64,000 bases of DNA. It comes from DAHUYF01 sp963838385 (GTDB taxonomy: Bacteria; Pseudomonadota; Alphaproteobacteria; ATCC43930; CGMCC-115725). The notes under the pieces were generated by a model. The model ran no database searches. It had not been told where the DNA came from and was given only the letters and a program-made list of their open reading frames with translations. Every line of letters starts with the position of its first letter. Positions within the stretch are counted from its first letter, which is position 1. Positions 1-8,650 of this stretch are shown here, in pieces. A program made the translations under genes and the position numbers. Where the stretch lies: the NCBI GenBank assembly GCA_963838385.1, contig CAWIRE010000003.1, positions 248,001 to 312,000 on the forward strand, in the 5' to 3' direction.

Positions 1-2
1 TG

Positions 3-650
3 GCCGAGCTGGTGCTGGCCATGGCGCTGGCGGCGGCGCGGCATCTGGTGGCGGCCGATCGGGCGCTGCGCGCCGGAAATCTCGCGCCGGCGAGCCTGCC
101 GCCCGGGCGGGAGCTCGCCGGCCGCCGCCTGGGGGTGGCGGGCTTCGGCCAGGTCGGCCGCCGCGTCGCCGATCTTTTCGCCCGCGCCCTGCGCATGCCG
201 GTCATGGCCTACGATCCCGCGCTTCCGGCCGAGGCGATCCGCGCCGCCGGCGCAACGCCGGCCGGCTCGATCGACGAGCTCGTCGCGGCCAGCGACGTGC
301 TGAGCCTGCATCTGCCGCTCACCGCCGCGACGCGCGGCCTTATCGGCGCGCGCGAGCTGGCGCTGATGCCCGAGGGTGCCATCCTGATCAACACCGCGCG
401 CGGCGGCATCGTCGACGAGGCGGCGCTCGCCGCCGCGCTGCGGCGCGGCCGGCCGGCCGCGGCGGCGAGCGACGTCTTCGTCACCGAGCCGCCGCCCCCC
501 GATCACCCGCTGCTGCTTCTGCCTAACTTCATCGCCACGCCGCATCTCGGTGCTGCTACCGCGGAGTCGCTCGACCGCGTCGGCCTGCTCGTCGTCGAGC
601 AGGTGCTCGAGGTGCTGGCCGGCAAGCCGCCGCGCCACCCGGTGGGATGA
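3..650 (+). CDS. D-isomer-specific 2-hydroxyacid dehydrogenase, truncated by the window edge
   Basis: The reading frame is open to the left edge, so the N-terminal substrate-binding part lies outside; 215 residues are visible. The Rossmann nucleotide-binding motif GVAGFGQVGRR is followed by the catalytic set of this family: Arg in INTARGGIVDE, Glu in DVFVTEPPP, and His in ATPHLGAATAES. These enzymes reduce 2-oxo acids to D-2-hydroxy acids, or the reverse, with NAD(P)H in the cytoplasm. SerA, PdxB, glyoxylate reductase and hydroxypyruvate reductase all share this core, and the visible part does not separate them. There is no C-terminal ACT domain, which argues against a long-form SerA. It converges on the short-chain dehydrogenase that ends at 767. 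Confidence 0.9.
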   Translation, partial: AELVLAMALAAARHLVAADRALRAGNLAPASLPPGRELAGRRLGVAGFGQVGRRVADLFARALRMPVMAYDPALPAEAIRAAGATPAGSIDELVAASDVLSLHLPLTAATRGLIGARELALMPEGAILINTARGGIVDEAALAAALRRGRPAAAASDVFVTEPPPPDHPLLLLPNFIATPHLGAATAESLDRVGLLVVEQVLEVLAGKPPRHPVG

Positions 651-766
651 TGTCCGGCCAAGCGGCTAGCGGGTCAGTCTGACTTCCATTCCCGATCCGG
701 AGCGGAAGGTGGATCTACCGCCGTTTCGTGCGAGGAGGGGGCGAGAACGACGCCACGATCGGGATT

Positions 767-1657
767 TTATGTGCGCCCCAAGGCCACGAGCTTGGCAGTC
801 TGCTCGAACGCCGAGCTGAGAGTGGCCGCTCCGCCGGCATCGGAAATTCTGTCGAACGCCGCCGCGATATTTTCTGGTGTGCGCTCCTCTTCCCGAAAGT
901 GGACGCCCACGGTTTCCGTGATCAAGGTGCGCGCGAAGGAGCCTGCCCCCGCGCACAACATCACGCGCGAGGGCGCATCTTCGGACACCAGGAACAGGAC
1001 GCCCGGCGTGATCGACTCGGGCGTCAACACCTCGGCGGCCTCTTTCGAGATCAATCCCTCCGTCATCCTGGTCGCCGCCGTGGGCAAAAGGACATTGGTG
1101 CGTATGTTATGCTTCTCGCCCTCGAGGTGGAGAACGTTCATCAGGCCCACCATGGCCGCTTTGGCCGTCCCATAGTTTGATTGCCCAAAGTTTCCGTACA
1201 AGCCGGACGCAGACGACGTCAGGACGATGCGGCCGTATTTCCGTTCGCGCATCGTGTCCCACACCGCCTTGGTGCAATTGACCGTTCCCATGACATGCAC
1301 ATCGAGGACGAGGCGGAAATCGGCCAGGTCCATTTTGCTGAAAGTCTTGTCCCGAAGGATTCCGGCGTTGTTGACCAGAATATCCACCCGGCCCCAACGT
1401 CCCAAAACCTGCGTCACCATGTTCTGGACCGAAGCGACGTCGCTCACATTCGCGCCGAGCGCTATTGCTTCTCCACCGCGCGCGCCGATATCCGCCGCGA
1501 CCTCCGAGGCGGCGGCCGGCGGCCCATCGACGGACGGGTCGAAGTCGACCACAACGACTTTGGCGCCGCGCGCCGCAAGACCGAGCGCATGGCTCCGGCC
1601 GAGTCCCCGGGCCGCTCCCGTAACGATCGCTACCCGATCATCGAACCGGATTTCCAT
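767..1657 (-). CDS. Short-chain dehydrogenase/reductase (3-hydroxyacyl-CoA dehydrogenase type)
   Basis: A 296-residue classical SDR oxidoreductase. The cofactor motif TGAARGLG lies near residue 14, NNAG near 97, and the catalytic Ser-Tyr-Lys set is in LTSSASGLYGNFGQSNYGTAK. The insertion after the second beta strand and the long C-terminal tail resemble the dehydrogenase half of peroxisomal multifunctional enzyme type 2, so a hydroxyacyl-CoA or hydroxysteroid-like substrate is possible but not shown. It lies about 65 bp downstream of the ABC ATPase on the same strand and is probably the last gene of that transporter operon. It would then act on the imported compound or a derivative of it. Confidence 0.85.
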   Translation of the reverse strand: MEIRFDDRVAIVTGAARGLGRSHALGLAARGAKVVVVDFDPSVDGPPAAASEVAADIGARGGEAIALGANVSDVASVQNMVTQVLGRWGRVDILVNNAGILRDKTFSKMDLADFRLVLDVHVMGTVNCTKAVWDTMRERKYGRIVLTSSASGLYGNFGQSNYGTAKAAMVGLMNVLHLEGEKHNIRTNVLLPTAATRMTEGLISKEAAEVLTPESITPGVLFLVSEDAPSRVMLCAGAGSFARTLITETVGVHFREEERTPENIAAAFDRISDAGGAATLSSAFEQTAKLVALGRT

Positions 1658-1723
1658 TGTTCTCCTCTTTCAAGCTGTTGGGCTTCGTTGTCTTTCTTCG
1701 CGGATCAACCAAGACGCCGAGGT

Positions 1724-3235
1724 CTAATACACCGCCGCAAACATGACGGTTGCGGATGTCGCCTCGTCGGGCGACAGTTCCGCGACGATCCGGCCCTGTC
1801 TCGAAACGAGAATTCGGTCGGACAGGCTCAAGATCTCCGGCAGGTAGGACGATATGACGATCACGGCGAGTCCGTCGTCGGCGAGGGCGCCGATCAGATG
1901 GTGGATCTCGGCGATGGCGCCGACGTCCACGCCGCGTGTCGGCTCGTCGAAAATGATCAGCTTGGGTTTCTGGACCAACGACTTCGCGATGACCACCTTC
2001 TGCTGATTGCCGCCGGAAAGCTCGATGACCCGCGCATCGCCGTTGAGCGCCTTGACGTTGAGCTTCTTCGTCCAGCTCGCGGCGAGGGCGCGCATTCTCC
2101 TCATGCTTGTCGCCATGCCAGGGGACTCTCGGCTCGAGATTTGTCCGATATAGATGTTCTCCGCGACCGACATCGTCTCGAAGAAGCCTTCACCCTTCCG
2201 GTCTTCGGTGACGTAGACGACGCCGCTGCCGACCGCCTGACGCGGCGTGCGGTATCGAACGGAGCTTCCGTTGAGACGCACGTCGCCGCCGTGAAAGAAA
2301 TCGCGCTTGGCGACGCCGGCAATGATCTTGGCCGTTTCGGTGCGGCCCGAGCCCACCAGCCCGAAGATGCCCGTCACCTGCCCCGCGAAAATCGAAAAGG
2401 AGGTGTTCCGAACGACATTTTGCATCGACAGATTCTGCACGCTCAATATTTTTTCCCTGGGGGGCCGAGCGGCGCGCTCGTCGGCAGCGCGACCATAGAG
2501 TTCGTGGCTGAGCGACCGGCCAACCATGTGGCGGACGATGGTTTCGCGGGAGAAAGCCTTGGCGTCGCCGGTGATGACGCGGGTTCCGTCCCTGAGAACG
2601 GTAATCCGATCGGATATTTCGAGCGCTTCCTCCAGCGCATGGCTGATGAAGATGATCGAAACCTGATCCTCGCGCAGCCGGTCGATCAAGAGGAAGAGAT
2701 GGTGCTTCTCCTCCGAGGTCAAGGTCGCGGTCGGTTCGTCGAATATTATGATCTTTGCCTTGAGGCGAACCGCCCGCGCGATTTCGACCATTTGCCGTTT
2801 GGCGGTGCCGAGCGACTGGACGGTGGCCGTCGGATCGACAGGGAAGTTGAGCGACTGAAGAAGCTGCTGCGCCTCGATATAGGTTCCCCGCAGCCGATTG
2901 AAGAACTTCTCGTCGCCCAAGTAGAGATTTTGGGCGACCGTGAGCGCGGGGACGAGGCTGGTCTCCTGATAGACCATCGCGATCCCGTGCCGTCGCGCTT
3001 GCGCGGGGCCGGCAAATTGAACCCGCCGGCCATCGAGATGAATCTCGCCGGCGGAGGGCGAGACCGCGCCGGAAAGTATCTTCACCAAAGTCGACTTGCC
3101 GGCCCCGTTCTCCCCCAATATCGCGTGCACTTCCCCGCGTCTGAGATCGAAGTCGATATCCTTCAGCGCAGCGACGCCGCGATATTCCTTCACGACCTTT
3201 TTCATCTCCAGGAGCGGGGTTTCCGGAATCGTCAT
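1724..3235 (-). CDS. Sugar-type ABC transporter ATP-binding protein (two tandem ATPase domains)
   Basis: 503 residues with two ABC domains in one chain, as in RbsA/MglA/XylG. The N-terminal domain has Walker A GENGAGKST and Walker B IIIFDEPTAT. The C-terminal domain has the degenerate P-loop GLVGSGRTE usual for this family, the signature LSGGNQQKV and Walker B LIIFDEPTRG. The start at 3235 is chosen because its ATG overlaps the upstream stop as ATGA and because a longer reading only adds residues shadowing the neighbouring gene. It energises import through the two permeases encoded upstream. The substrate is not identifiable from the ATPase. Confidence 0.93.
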   Translation of the reverse strand: MTIPETPLLEMKKVVKEYRGVAALKDIDFDLRRGEVHAILGENGAGKSTLVKILSGAVSPSAGEIHLDGRRVQFAGPAQARRHGIAMVYQETSLVPALTVAQNLYLGDEKFFNRLRGTYIEAQQLLQSLNFPVDPTATVQSLGTAKRQMVEIARAVRLKAKIIIFDEPTATLTSEEKHHLFLLIDRLREDQVSIIFISHALEEALEISDRITVLRDGTRVITGDAKAFSRETIVRHMVGRSLSHELYGRAADERAARPPREKILSVQNLSMQNVVRNTSFSIFAGQVTGIFGLVGSGRTETAKIIAGVAKRDFFHGGDVRLNGSSVRYRTPRQAVGSGVVYVTEDRKGEGFFETMSVAENIYIGQISSRESPGMATSMRRMRALAASWTKKLNVKALNGDARVIELSGGNQQKVVIAKSLVQKPKLIIFDEPTRGVDVGAIAEIHHLIGALADDGLAVIVISSYLPEILSLSDRILVSRQGRIVAELSPDEATSATVMFAAVY

Positions 3236-4314
3236 GGCGTCATTCGCTGATAGGGGCGCGAGGCCACGACCCCATCGCCCTTGGCGACGAAAAAGAGCTG
3301 CCCGTCGACCGCAAGGCAACTGGTGACGCCGTGGCGGCACCCATTCGCCCGGCTGTGCAGGCTGGCGGTCGGACGATAGGTGTGATCGAGGCACGCCACC
3401 AGCCCGTACGAGCGGTTTGGCGCCCATGGCTTCAATACGCCGAGCTGCTTGACACCGCCTTGCTGGGTCGGCTCCTGAGGCGCCCGGCCCGCGCGAAGGC
3501 ACGGCGCGACCCAATGATCAGGATTGATTTCTCCGATCATGCGCCGGCGATAGCGGTCTTCGCGCAACACGAATTCGACGAGCTGGCTTCGCGGCGCGAA
3601 CAGAGCGAGCCAGATCATATTATCGGCGTCGCGCGACAGGCGGCTGGGATACGCCGGGAGGTTTTCGAGTACCGGCTGGTTGCGGCCGTTGCCGCCGAGC
3701 GGGATACGCGTCAGCGCGCTGCGCCAGCCTTCCGATACGACCACCGACCCGGCCTCCTCGAGGAGTCCGTAAGGGTAAGCCAGATTGCCCGCGAGCTGCT
3801 CGCGGACGGCGCCCGCGGGATCGACCCGCCACACCGAGCCGGACGCGTTTTTCTCCATCAAATCGCGCTTCCACGCGGCCGGCCCGTTCGATGCCGAGCC
3901 GTTGGCGACGAGCAGCGTTCCATCCCGCGCCGGTGCCAGCGCCGTGATGCAATTCATCGCGGGGACGGAGGTGATGGTCGTGCCGCCATGTTGGCCGCCA
4001 AGGAAAACGATTCTGCCGTCGATCAGACCTATGGCCGCGCCGCCGTCCGGCAGTCCGGCCAACGCGCTGATGTCCGCGTCGAAGGACGCGACCGGCGTGC
4101 CGCCCGGCGTGTCGACGGAAAGCAACGATCGCTGCGACGAAGCGACGACGCCGTGCGACGTGACGGCCAAACAGTCGGGCGCCGGCGTCTCGATAAGTGT
4201 CGACGCGGAGTCCAGGAGATCGTTGGGACGGAAAGCGCCGTCCATGGGCGGCATCGTGATCGACGCCTCGCCACGGCCGAGCCACCGATCCATGGCTTTC
4301 CTGAGCGGGCTCAT
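3232..4314 (-). CDS. Strictosidine-synthase-like / SMP-30-type beta-propeller protein
   Basis: 360 residues, starting in an ATGA overlap with the fused permease gene and ending in an ATGA overlap with the ATPase gene, so translation is probably coupled through all three. The repeated blade-like segments (for example DGTLLVANG, AYPYGLLEEAG and VLENLPAYPSRLSRDADN) match the six-bladed propeller family that includes strictosidine-synthase-like proteins, APMAP and SMP-30 lactonases. No signal peptide or membrane segment is evident, so a cytoplasmic location is likely. It resembles the propeller domain fused to the neighbouring permease, and the two probably arose by duplication. Hydrolase or lactonase action on the imported ligand is an inference; known members of the family are mostly esterases or lactonases rather than Pictet-Spengler enzymes. 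Confidence 0.7.
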   Translation of the reverse strand: MSPLRKAMDRWLGRGEASITMPPMDGAFRPNDLLDSASTLIETPAPDCLAVTSHGVVASSQRSLLSVDTPGGTPVASFDADISALAGLPDGGAAIGLIDGRIVFLGGQHGGTTITSVPAMNCITALAPARDGTLLVANGSASNGPAAWKRDLMEKNASGSVWRVDPAGAVREQLAGNLAYPYGLLEEAGSVVVSEGWRSALTRIPLGGNGRNQPVLENLPAYPSRLSRDADNMIWLALFAPRSQLVEFVLREDRYRRRMIGEINPDHWVAPCLRAGRAPQEPTQQGGVKQLGVLKPWAPNRSYGLVACLDHTYRPTASLHSRANGCRHGVTSCLAVDGQLFFVAKGDGVVASRPYQRMTP

Positions 4315-6431
4315 TGACGGCCTCCCCAGTAGGAGGTCGGACCCGTCCATTCCGGATCGGCGTCCGCGAGCCTTATCCGCCCGATTCGATTGTTGGTGAC
4401 GCCGCCGAGATAGAGATAGCCGCGATGCTCGCGCATCGAAGTGATCGCCGGATGGTTTTTGCCGTCCAGATCCCAAAGGGATTCAAGGATGCGGCCGCCC
4501 TCGTCGAAATGCACGACGCAGCCGACATTGACATTGGGAAACAGCCATTCGTCGCCGGCGACGCGCCGTGCCATGCGTCGTCTGAACGCGGGCATCGTCA
4601 TCGCCAGATCGTATGCCGGCGTCCGCGTGCCCGCGAGCGCCACCCAATATGTCCCGCGCGATCCCCGATTGATGTTGTCGGGATATCCGGGAAGGTCGGG
4701 AATCAGGATCTCGGCTGTCCCCTTTTTCGGGCCATCGAGCCAGTAGCGGCTCAGTCGACAGCCCCAGGTTTCGGCGAACAGGACCGACTTGTTGTCGTGG
4801 GCAATGCACATGCCGTTGGCGAACAGCAGATTGCGCAGAATCGTCCGCGTGGAGCCTGTCGCCGGGTCGTAGCGGATGATCCGCCCGTTGCCGCGTCCCT
4901 CGAGCGCGTCGACAACCCACTCTTCGAATCCGTACCGGATCGTCGCTTCGCTGAAGTAGACCTGGCCGTCCTGCGCGATGTCGAGATCGTCGGCAAGCCG
5001 CATGCGCGAGTCGTCGATGATCGAAAAGCGCGAGCGGTTGGTCTCCGTGGTCAATTTACCGATGGTGCGCTGGCTGTCCACGCGATAAAGGCCCATGCCG
5101 GCGATGCACACGACCAGGCCTTGGTCCTTGTCGAATGCCATACCGAGCGGCCGACCGCCGACATGCGCGTAAACCTCGCGTCGGGTGTAATCGGGCGCGA
5201 GGAACCGGATGATGTCACCTTGCCGCACACTGCAATAGAGGTTGTCGTCCGCGTCGAGAATGACGTCCTCGGGACCGTCGACATCGCCGAGGCCGATGAT
5301 TTCGACGGCGCTCAGGCGGTCGTTTACCGCATAGGGCGAGGATGACTCTGCGTCGATGGACGGGCCCGGCGGCAGGGCCAGATAGGCCGGGGACACGTAG
5401 ACCTTGGATTGCAGCTTGTATCGCCATTTGGCCCACCGCACGTCGATCGCGATCGCAAGCAGCAGCACGAAACCGGTCACCATCGACGATGCGCCGTTCT
5501 GAAGTCCCAGCCGGACGAGCCCGTTGGTCAGGAGCGAGACGATAACCGCGCCGATCAGCGCCTTGCCGATCGAGCCGCGTCCCCCGCCCACGCTGTTGCC
5601 GCCGAGCAGCGCCGCCGTCACCACCGTGAGTTCCAGCCCGATGCCGGTGTCGGGTCCGGCGCCGGAAAGCCGGGCCGCGTACAGCACGCCGGCGAGGCTG
5701 GTGAGCACGCCGGAGACGACGTAGGATTGGCACACGGTGCGTCGCACCGGGATGCCGGCGTTGTAGGCGGAGCGGCGCGATCCGCCGACCGCCATGATGC
5801 GCCAGCCTGCGCGCAGGCGGGTCAATACGAAATGAGCCGCTATCGCGGTAACGATCAGAACCACAAAACTGAAAGGTACGCCCAGGACGGATCCTGTCCC
5901 GACGAAATCCAAAAAATGCGACTCCACGTTACTTGATGCGATTTGTACCGAATAGAGCTGCAGCAGGAGTTCGACCACCGCGCGCACGAGCGTCAACATG
6001 ACGAGCGTCGTCAGAAACGCCCGCAGCCGAAGATAACCGATGAGCAGGCCGTTGATCAGGCCGACCAGCGCCCCGACGCTTATCGTCGCGGCAATGGCGA
6101 GCGCTATCGGCCATTTGGCGACGTTGACCAGCGCGAGAACCGTGAAATCGGTGAGCGCAAAGGTCGAGCCGACGCTGAGATCGATGCCGCCAGCCAGCAT
6201 GACGACCGTCATGCCGATCACGATCAATCCGAATTCGCCTATCTGTCGCGACGTGTCGGCGAGGCTTCCGAGGGAGGTGAAATTCGGAATCGCCCCGGCC
6301 ATATAGCCGACGACGGTAACCAGAAGGAGGACAGGAATCGCATTGTCCATCCACCTCCTGCCGAGCACCTCGCCAACAATATGATCAGGCACGTATCGAT
6401 AGCGCAGCCTGGTGATCACATCGGCGATCAT
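4311..6431 (-). CDS. Sugar-type ABC permease fused to a strictosidine-synthase-like beta-propeller
   Basis: 706 residues. The N-terminal half (roughly 1-335) is an RbsC-family permease with about ten hydrophobic segments and the hallmark LAGGIDLSVGSTFAL; family permeases normally end near here at about 320-340 residues. After a short linker (SPAYLALPPGPS) comes a complete propeller (about 375-700) with GPEDVILDADDN, LFANGMCIAHDNKSVLFAET and DLPGYPDNINRGSRG, which match the strictosidine-synthase-like family closely. The frame is uninterrupted across the join. The ATG at 6431 is preferred over an upstream ATG because GGAAGAAA lies just before it and it avoids overlap with the binding-protein gene. 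With the usual permease topology the propeller should sit in the cytoplasm at the exit of the channel, though this needs testing. Confidence 0.88.
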   Translation of the reverse strand: MIADVITRLRYRYVPDHIVGEVLGRRWMDNAIPVLLLVTVVGYMAGAIPNFTSLGSLADTSRQIGEFGLIVIGMTVVMLAGGIDLSVGSTFALTDFTVLALVNVAKWPIALAIAATISVGALVGLINGLLIGYLRLRAFLTTLVMLTLVRAVVELLLQLYSVQIASSNVESHFLDFVGTGSVLGVPFSFVVLIVTAIAAHFVLTRLRAGWRIMAVGGSRRSAYNAGIPVRRTVCQSYVVSGVLTSLAGVLYAARLSGAGPDTGIGLELTVVTAALLGGNSVGGGRGSIGKALIGAVIVSLLTNGLVRLGLQNGASSMVTGFVLLLAIAIDVRWAKWRYKLQSKVYVSPAYLALPPGPSIDAESSSPYAVNDRLSAVEIIGLGDVDGPEDVILDADDNLYCSVRQGDIIRFLAPDYTRREVYAHVGGRPLGMAFDKDQGLVVCIAGMGLYRVDSQRTIGKLTTETNRSRFSIIDDSRMRLADDLDIAQDGQVYFSEATIRYGFEEWVVDALEGRGNGRIIRYDPATGSTRTILRNLLFANGMCIAHDNKSVLFAETWGCRLSRYWLDGPKKGTAEILIPDLPGYPDNINRGSRGTYWVALAGTRTPAYDLAMTMPAFRRRMARRVAGDEWLFPNVNVGCVVHFDEGGRILESLWDLDGKNHPAITSMREHRGYLYLGGVTNNRIGRIRLADADPEWTGPTSYWGGRQ

Positions 6432-6510
6432 TGTGAGCTTTCTTCCGCCTGAACAAAAAAATGGCGCTGAGCCGTCACCGCGGCCCAGCGCTTTCAAATG
6501 GCTCGGAACG

Positions 6511-7512
6511 TCATTTACCCAGATTTTTTGCACTCCAGCAGAGCCCGGGGTGGAGCGTCTCCTTGGAGATCGTGAGTGTTGGCGTGTAGATCACGACCTT
6601 CTGCTTCCCCGCGGGCTGCCCGTCCTCCAGCACCATCGCGACCATGTCGGTCAGGTCGCGCCCCTGCTCCAGGACGGGGTAGGCGATTTCCTTGTAGAAG
6701 GCGCCTTTTGCGACGTTGTCGCAGGCCATCTGCTCGCCGCCGCCGGAAGTGACCAGCAGGATCGATTTCCCGGATTCCTTGATCGCGGCTGCGGCGCCGA
6801 GATCCATGACATCCCAGAACCCGACCACGCCGCAAAGATCGGGGTTCTGCTGAATGACGGTCGATATGATCGAGTGCGCCTTGGTCGCGTCCCAATCCGC
6901 GCCTTGGTTGGAGACGACCTTGATCTCGGGATGCTTGGAGAGAACGTTCTCGGCGCCCTTCATCATGCCGCTATCCGACCCGGATGTCGGCTGCCCCTCC
7001 AGGATGGCCACCTTGCCGCTCGTTCCGGCGCCGCACTTGTCGACGATCGCCTGGGTTTCCGCCTCGCCGATGCCGATCCAATCGGCCCCGACATAGACAT
7101 CGGAGTTGTAATTCGACCGCATGTTGACCTGGATGACGTGAATGCCGGCCTCCTCGGCGCGCTTCAGCAAGCGGGCGTAGGACTGGACGTCAGGATTGTG
7201 CACGATGAGGACATCGGGCTTCTCCGATATCAGGGAGGTGATGGCCTGTGCTCCGGCGTCGGCGCTGAAATGCGGGTCGCGGATCTCGAACTTCATTCCA
7301 AGACGATCGGCCTGTTTTTTCAAGACCGATGCCCACCCCTCGGTCAGGTCGATGCCCATCGTGACCGGCACGAAGGCAACCGTCTTGCCGGCAAACGCCT
7401 TGAAATAATCATTGCGTCTCGGGTCATCCATACCCGCGGCGACGGCGTGCCCCGCCATCGCCGCCAGTGACAAGACCATCGCCACTGCCGCAAAGATGCC
7501 TCTGTTACTCAT
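6511..7512 (-). CDS. Periplasmic sugar-type substrate-binding protein
   Basis: 333 residues with a cleavable signal peptide (hydrophobic stretch ending near AGHAVAA) and a type-I periplasmic binding fold of the RbsB group. Typical segments are VTMGIDLTEGWASVLKKQA, LISEKPDVLIVHNPD, GKVAILEGQPTSGS and VVGFWDVMDLGAAAAIKESG. It captures the ligand for the flanking permeases. The start at 7512 is preferred over an ATG ten codons upstream because a strong GGGAGG ribosome-binding site lies about 8 nt before it and the signal peptide begins directly. It lies between the two permease genes. Binding-site residues do not reveal the ligand; the group binds pentoses, hexoses, polyols and AI-2-like compounds. 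Confidence 0.9.
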   Translation of the reverse strand: MSNRGIFAAVAMVLSLAAMAGHAVAAGMDDPRRNDYFKAFAGKTVAFVPVTMGIDLTEGWASVLKKQADRLGMKFEIRDPHFSADAGAQAITSLISEKPDVLIVHNPDVQSYARLLKRAEEAGIHVIQVNMRSNYNSDVYVGADWIGIGEAETQAIVDKCGAGTSGKVAILEGQPTSGSDSGMMKGAENVLSKHPEIKVVSNQGADWDATKAHSIISTVIQQNPDLCGVVGFWDVMDLGAAAAIKESGKSILLVTSGGGEQMACDNVAKGAFYKEIAYPVLEQGRDLTDMVAMVLEDGQPAGKQKVVIYTPTLTISKETLHPGLCWSAKNLGK

Positions 7513-7543
7513 GCCGTGTCCCTCCCTTTTGAAGCGCGACATT

Positions 7544-8536
7544 CTAGATGTCGCCCTGTTGAGCAGTCAGTTCGTCGCGTGGATTCAGGATGCTGTCGAT
7601 CACGATCGCGATGAGCAGGATCAGGCCCCTGATCACGTTTTGCAGCGTGTATTGGACATTCATGATGGTCATCCCGTTGAGCAGGATGCCGATCAGGAGC
7701 GTACCGACGATCACGTTGCGGATGCCGCCGCGTCCTCCCGAAAGACCGATGCCGCCGAGAACAACGACCAAGATGACGTCGTAGATCATCGACGAATTCG
7801 TGACATTGGTGTCCATGCTGGACACGGCGGTCGCGGTAATCATGCCGGCCACGTAGGCGATCGTCGCCGAAACTACGCATTGCAAAACGATGATCGGACG
7901 CACGGGCGCGCCCGAGATGCGCGCCGCCGCAAAATTGTCGCCGATCGCATAGATGAACCGCCCCGGTTTGGTGAAGCGCAGGAATGCGTGTCCGAGCAAG
8001 GCGGTCAGGGCGAAAAACAGAATGGGTGTCGGCACCCCGAACACAAAGCCACCGCCGATCCAAGCGATGCCGGAGGCGCTGGCGGGCATATAGACCACGA
8101 CGAGGGGGACCAGGGCGTAGCGCGCGAAGCCGTAAACGAGCGAAGCCATGCCCAACGTCGCGAAGAGGGCGGGGACTTCGACATAGGCGATGAGCACGCC
8201 GTTGATCACGCCCGCCGCCAGCGCCAGCAAAAATCCAAGAAGCATGGCGAGCGGAATCGAGACGCCGGCACTGGCGAGATGGAGCGTCCATGCGGCCGAC
8301 ATCGCGTAGATCGCGACGATCGACAGATCGATCCCGCGACCGATCACCAGAAACGCCATCCCTACGCCGAGGATGCCCAAAGTGGAGACGCTGCGCACGA
8401 GCGAGAGAAGATTGCCCGCGCTGATAAATCCATTAAGGAAGATCGAGAAGCAACAAAACAATGCAATGGCGATCAAGAGCACGACTTTCTCTTGATCCCA
8501 CACCCGAAACGCCCGCGACACGCCCCCCAAAAACAT
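7544..8536 (-). CDS. Sugar-type ABC transporter permease
   Basis: 330 residues, almost entirely hydrophobic, of the RbsC/AraH permease family. The conserved cytoplasmic-loop region appears as VIGRGIDLSIVAIYAMSA and the C-terminal motif as VVLGGIGLSGGRGG. It is the unfused counterpart of the permease at 4311-6431, so the transporter probably has a heterodimeric membrane core. It is the first gene of the importer operon, 31 bp ahead of the binding-protein gene and preceded by a GGGAAGG ribosome-binding site. A sigma-70-type promoter sits at 8569-8597. Confidence 0.92.
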   Translation of the reverse strand: MFLGGVSRAFRVWDQEKVVLLIAIALFCCFSIFLNGFISAGNLLSLVRSVSTLGILGVGMAFLVIGRGIDLSIVAIYAMSAAWTLHLASAGVSIPLAMLLGFLLALAAGVINGVLIAYVEVPALFATLGMASLVYGFARYALVPLVVVYMPASASGIAWIGGGFVFGVPTPILFFALTALLGHAFLRFTKPGRFIYAIGDNFAAARISGAPVRPIIVLQCVVSATIAYVAGMITATAVSSMDTNVTNSSMIYDVILVVVLGGIGLSGGRGGIRNVIVGTLLIGILLNGMTIMNVQYTLQNVIRGLILLIAIVIDSILNPRDELTAQQGDI

Positions 8537-8568
8537 TTCGCGCCTTCCCGTTGGCGATCTTGGGGCGC

Positions 8569-8597
8569 ATCATACTACCCAATGTACTCACTCACAA
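8569..8597 (-). promoter_or_regulatory. Probable sigma-70 promoter of the sugar-type importer operon
   Basis: Read on the minus strand, TTGTGA (8592-8597) and TATGAT (8569-8574) are separated by 17 bp, close to consensus, and stand about 33 bp before the start codon of the first permease gene. The TetR gene ends at 8651, just upstream on the same strand, so this is the obvious place for its control. I saw no clean long palindrome here, and the operator is unassigned. Confidence 0.55.
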
Positions 8598-8650
8598 GCG
8601 AGCTAATGACCGCCGCGACGTGAACCGCCCCGCTTGCCAGGCCGAGCGAT

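Noticed and set aside
1181..3250. A 689-codon plus-strand frame over the ABC ATPase gene
   Set aside because: It lies antisense to a clear ATPase and part of the SDR, and its translation has no family features.
4311..6431. Annotating the propeller domain as a true strictosidine synthase
   Set aside because: Bacterial members of this family are generally hydrolase-like and there is no alkaloid pathway here; only the fold family is supported.
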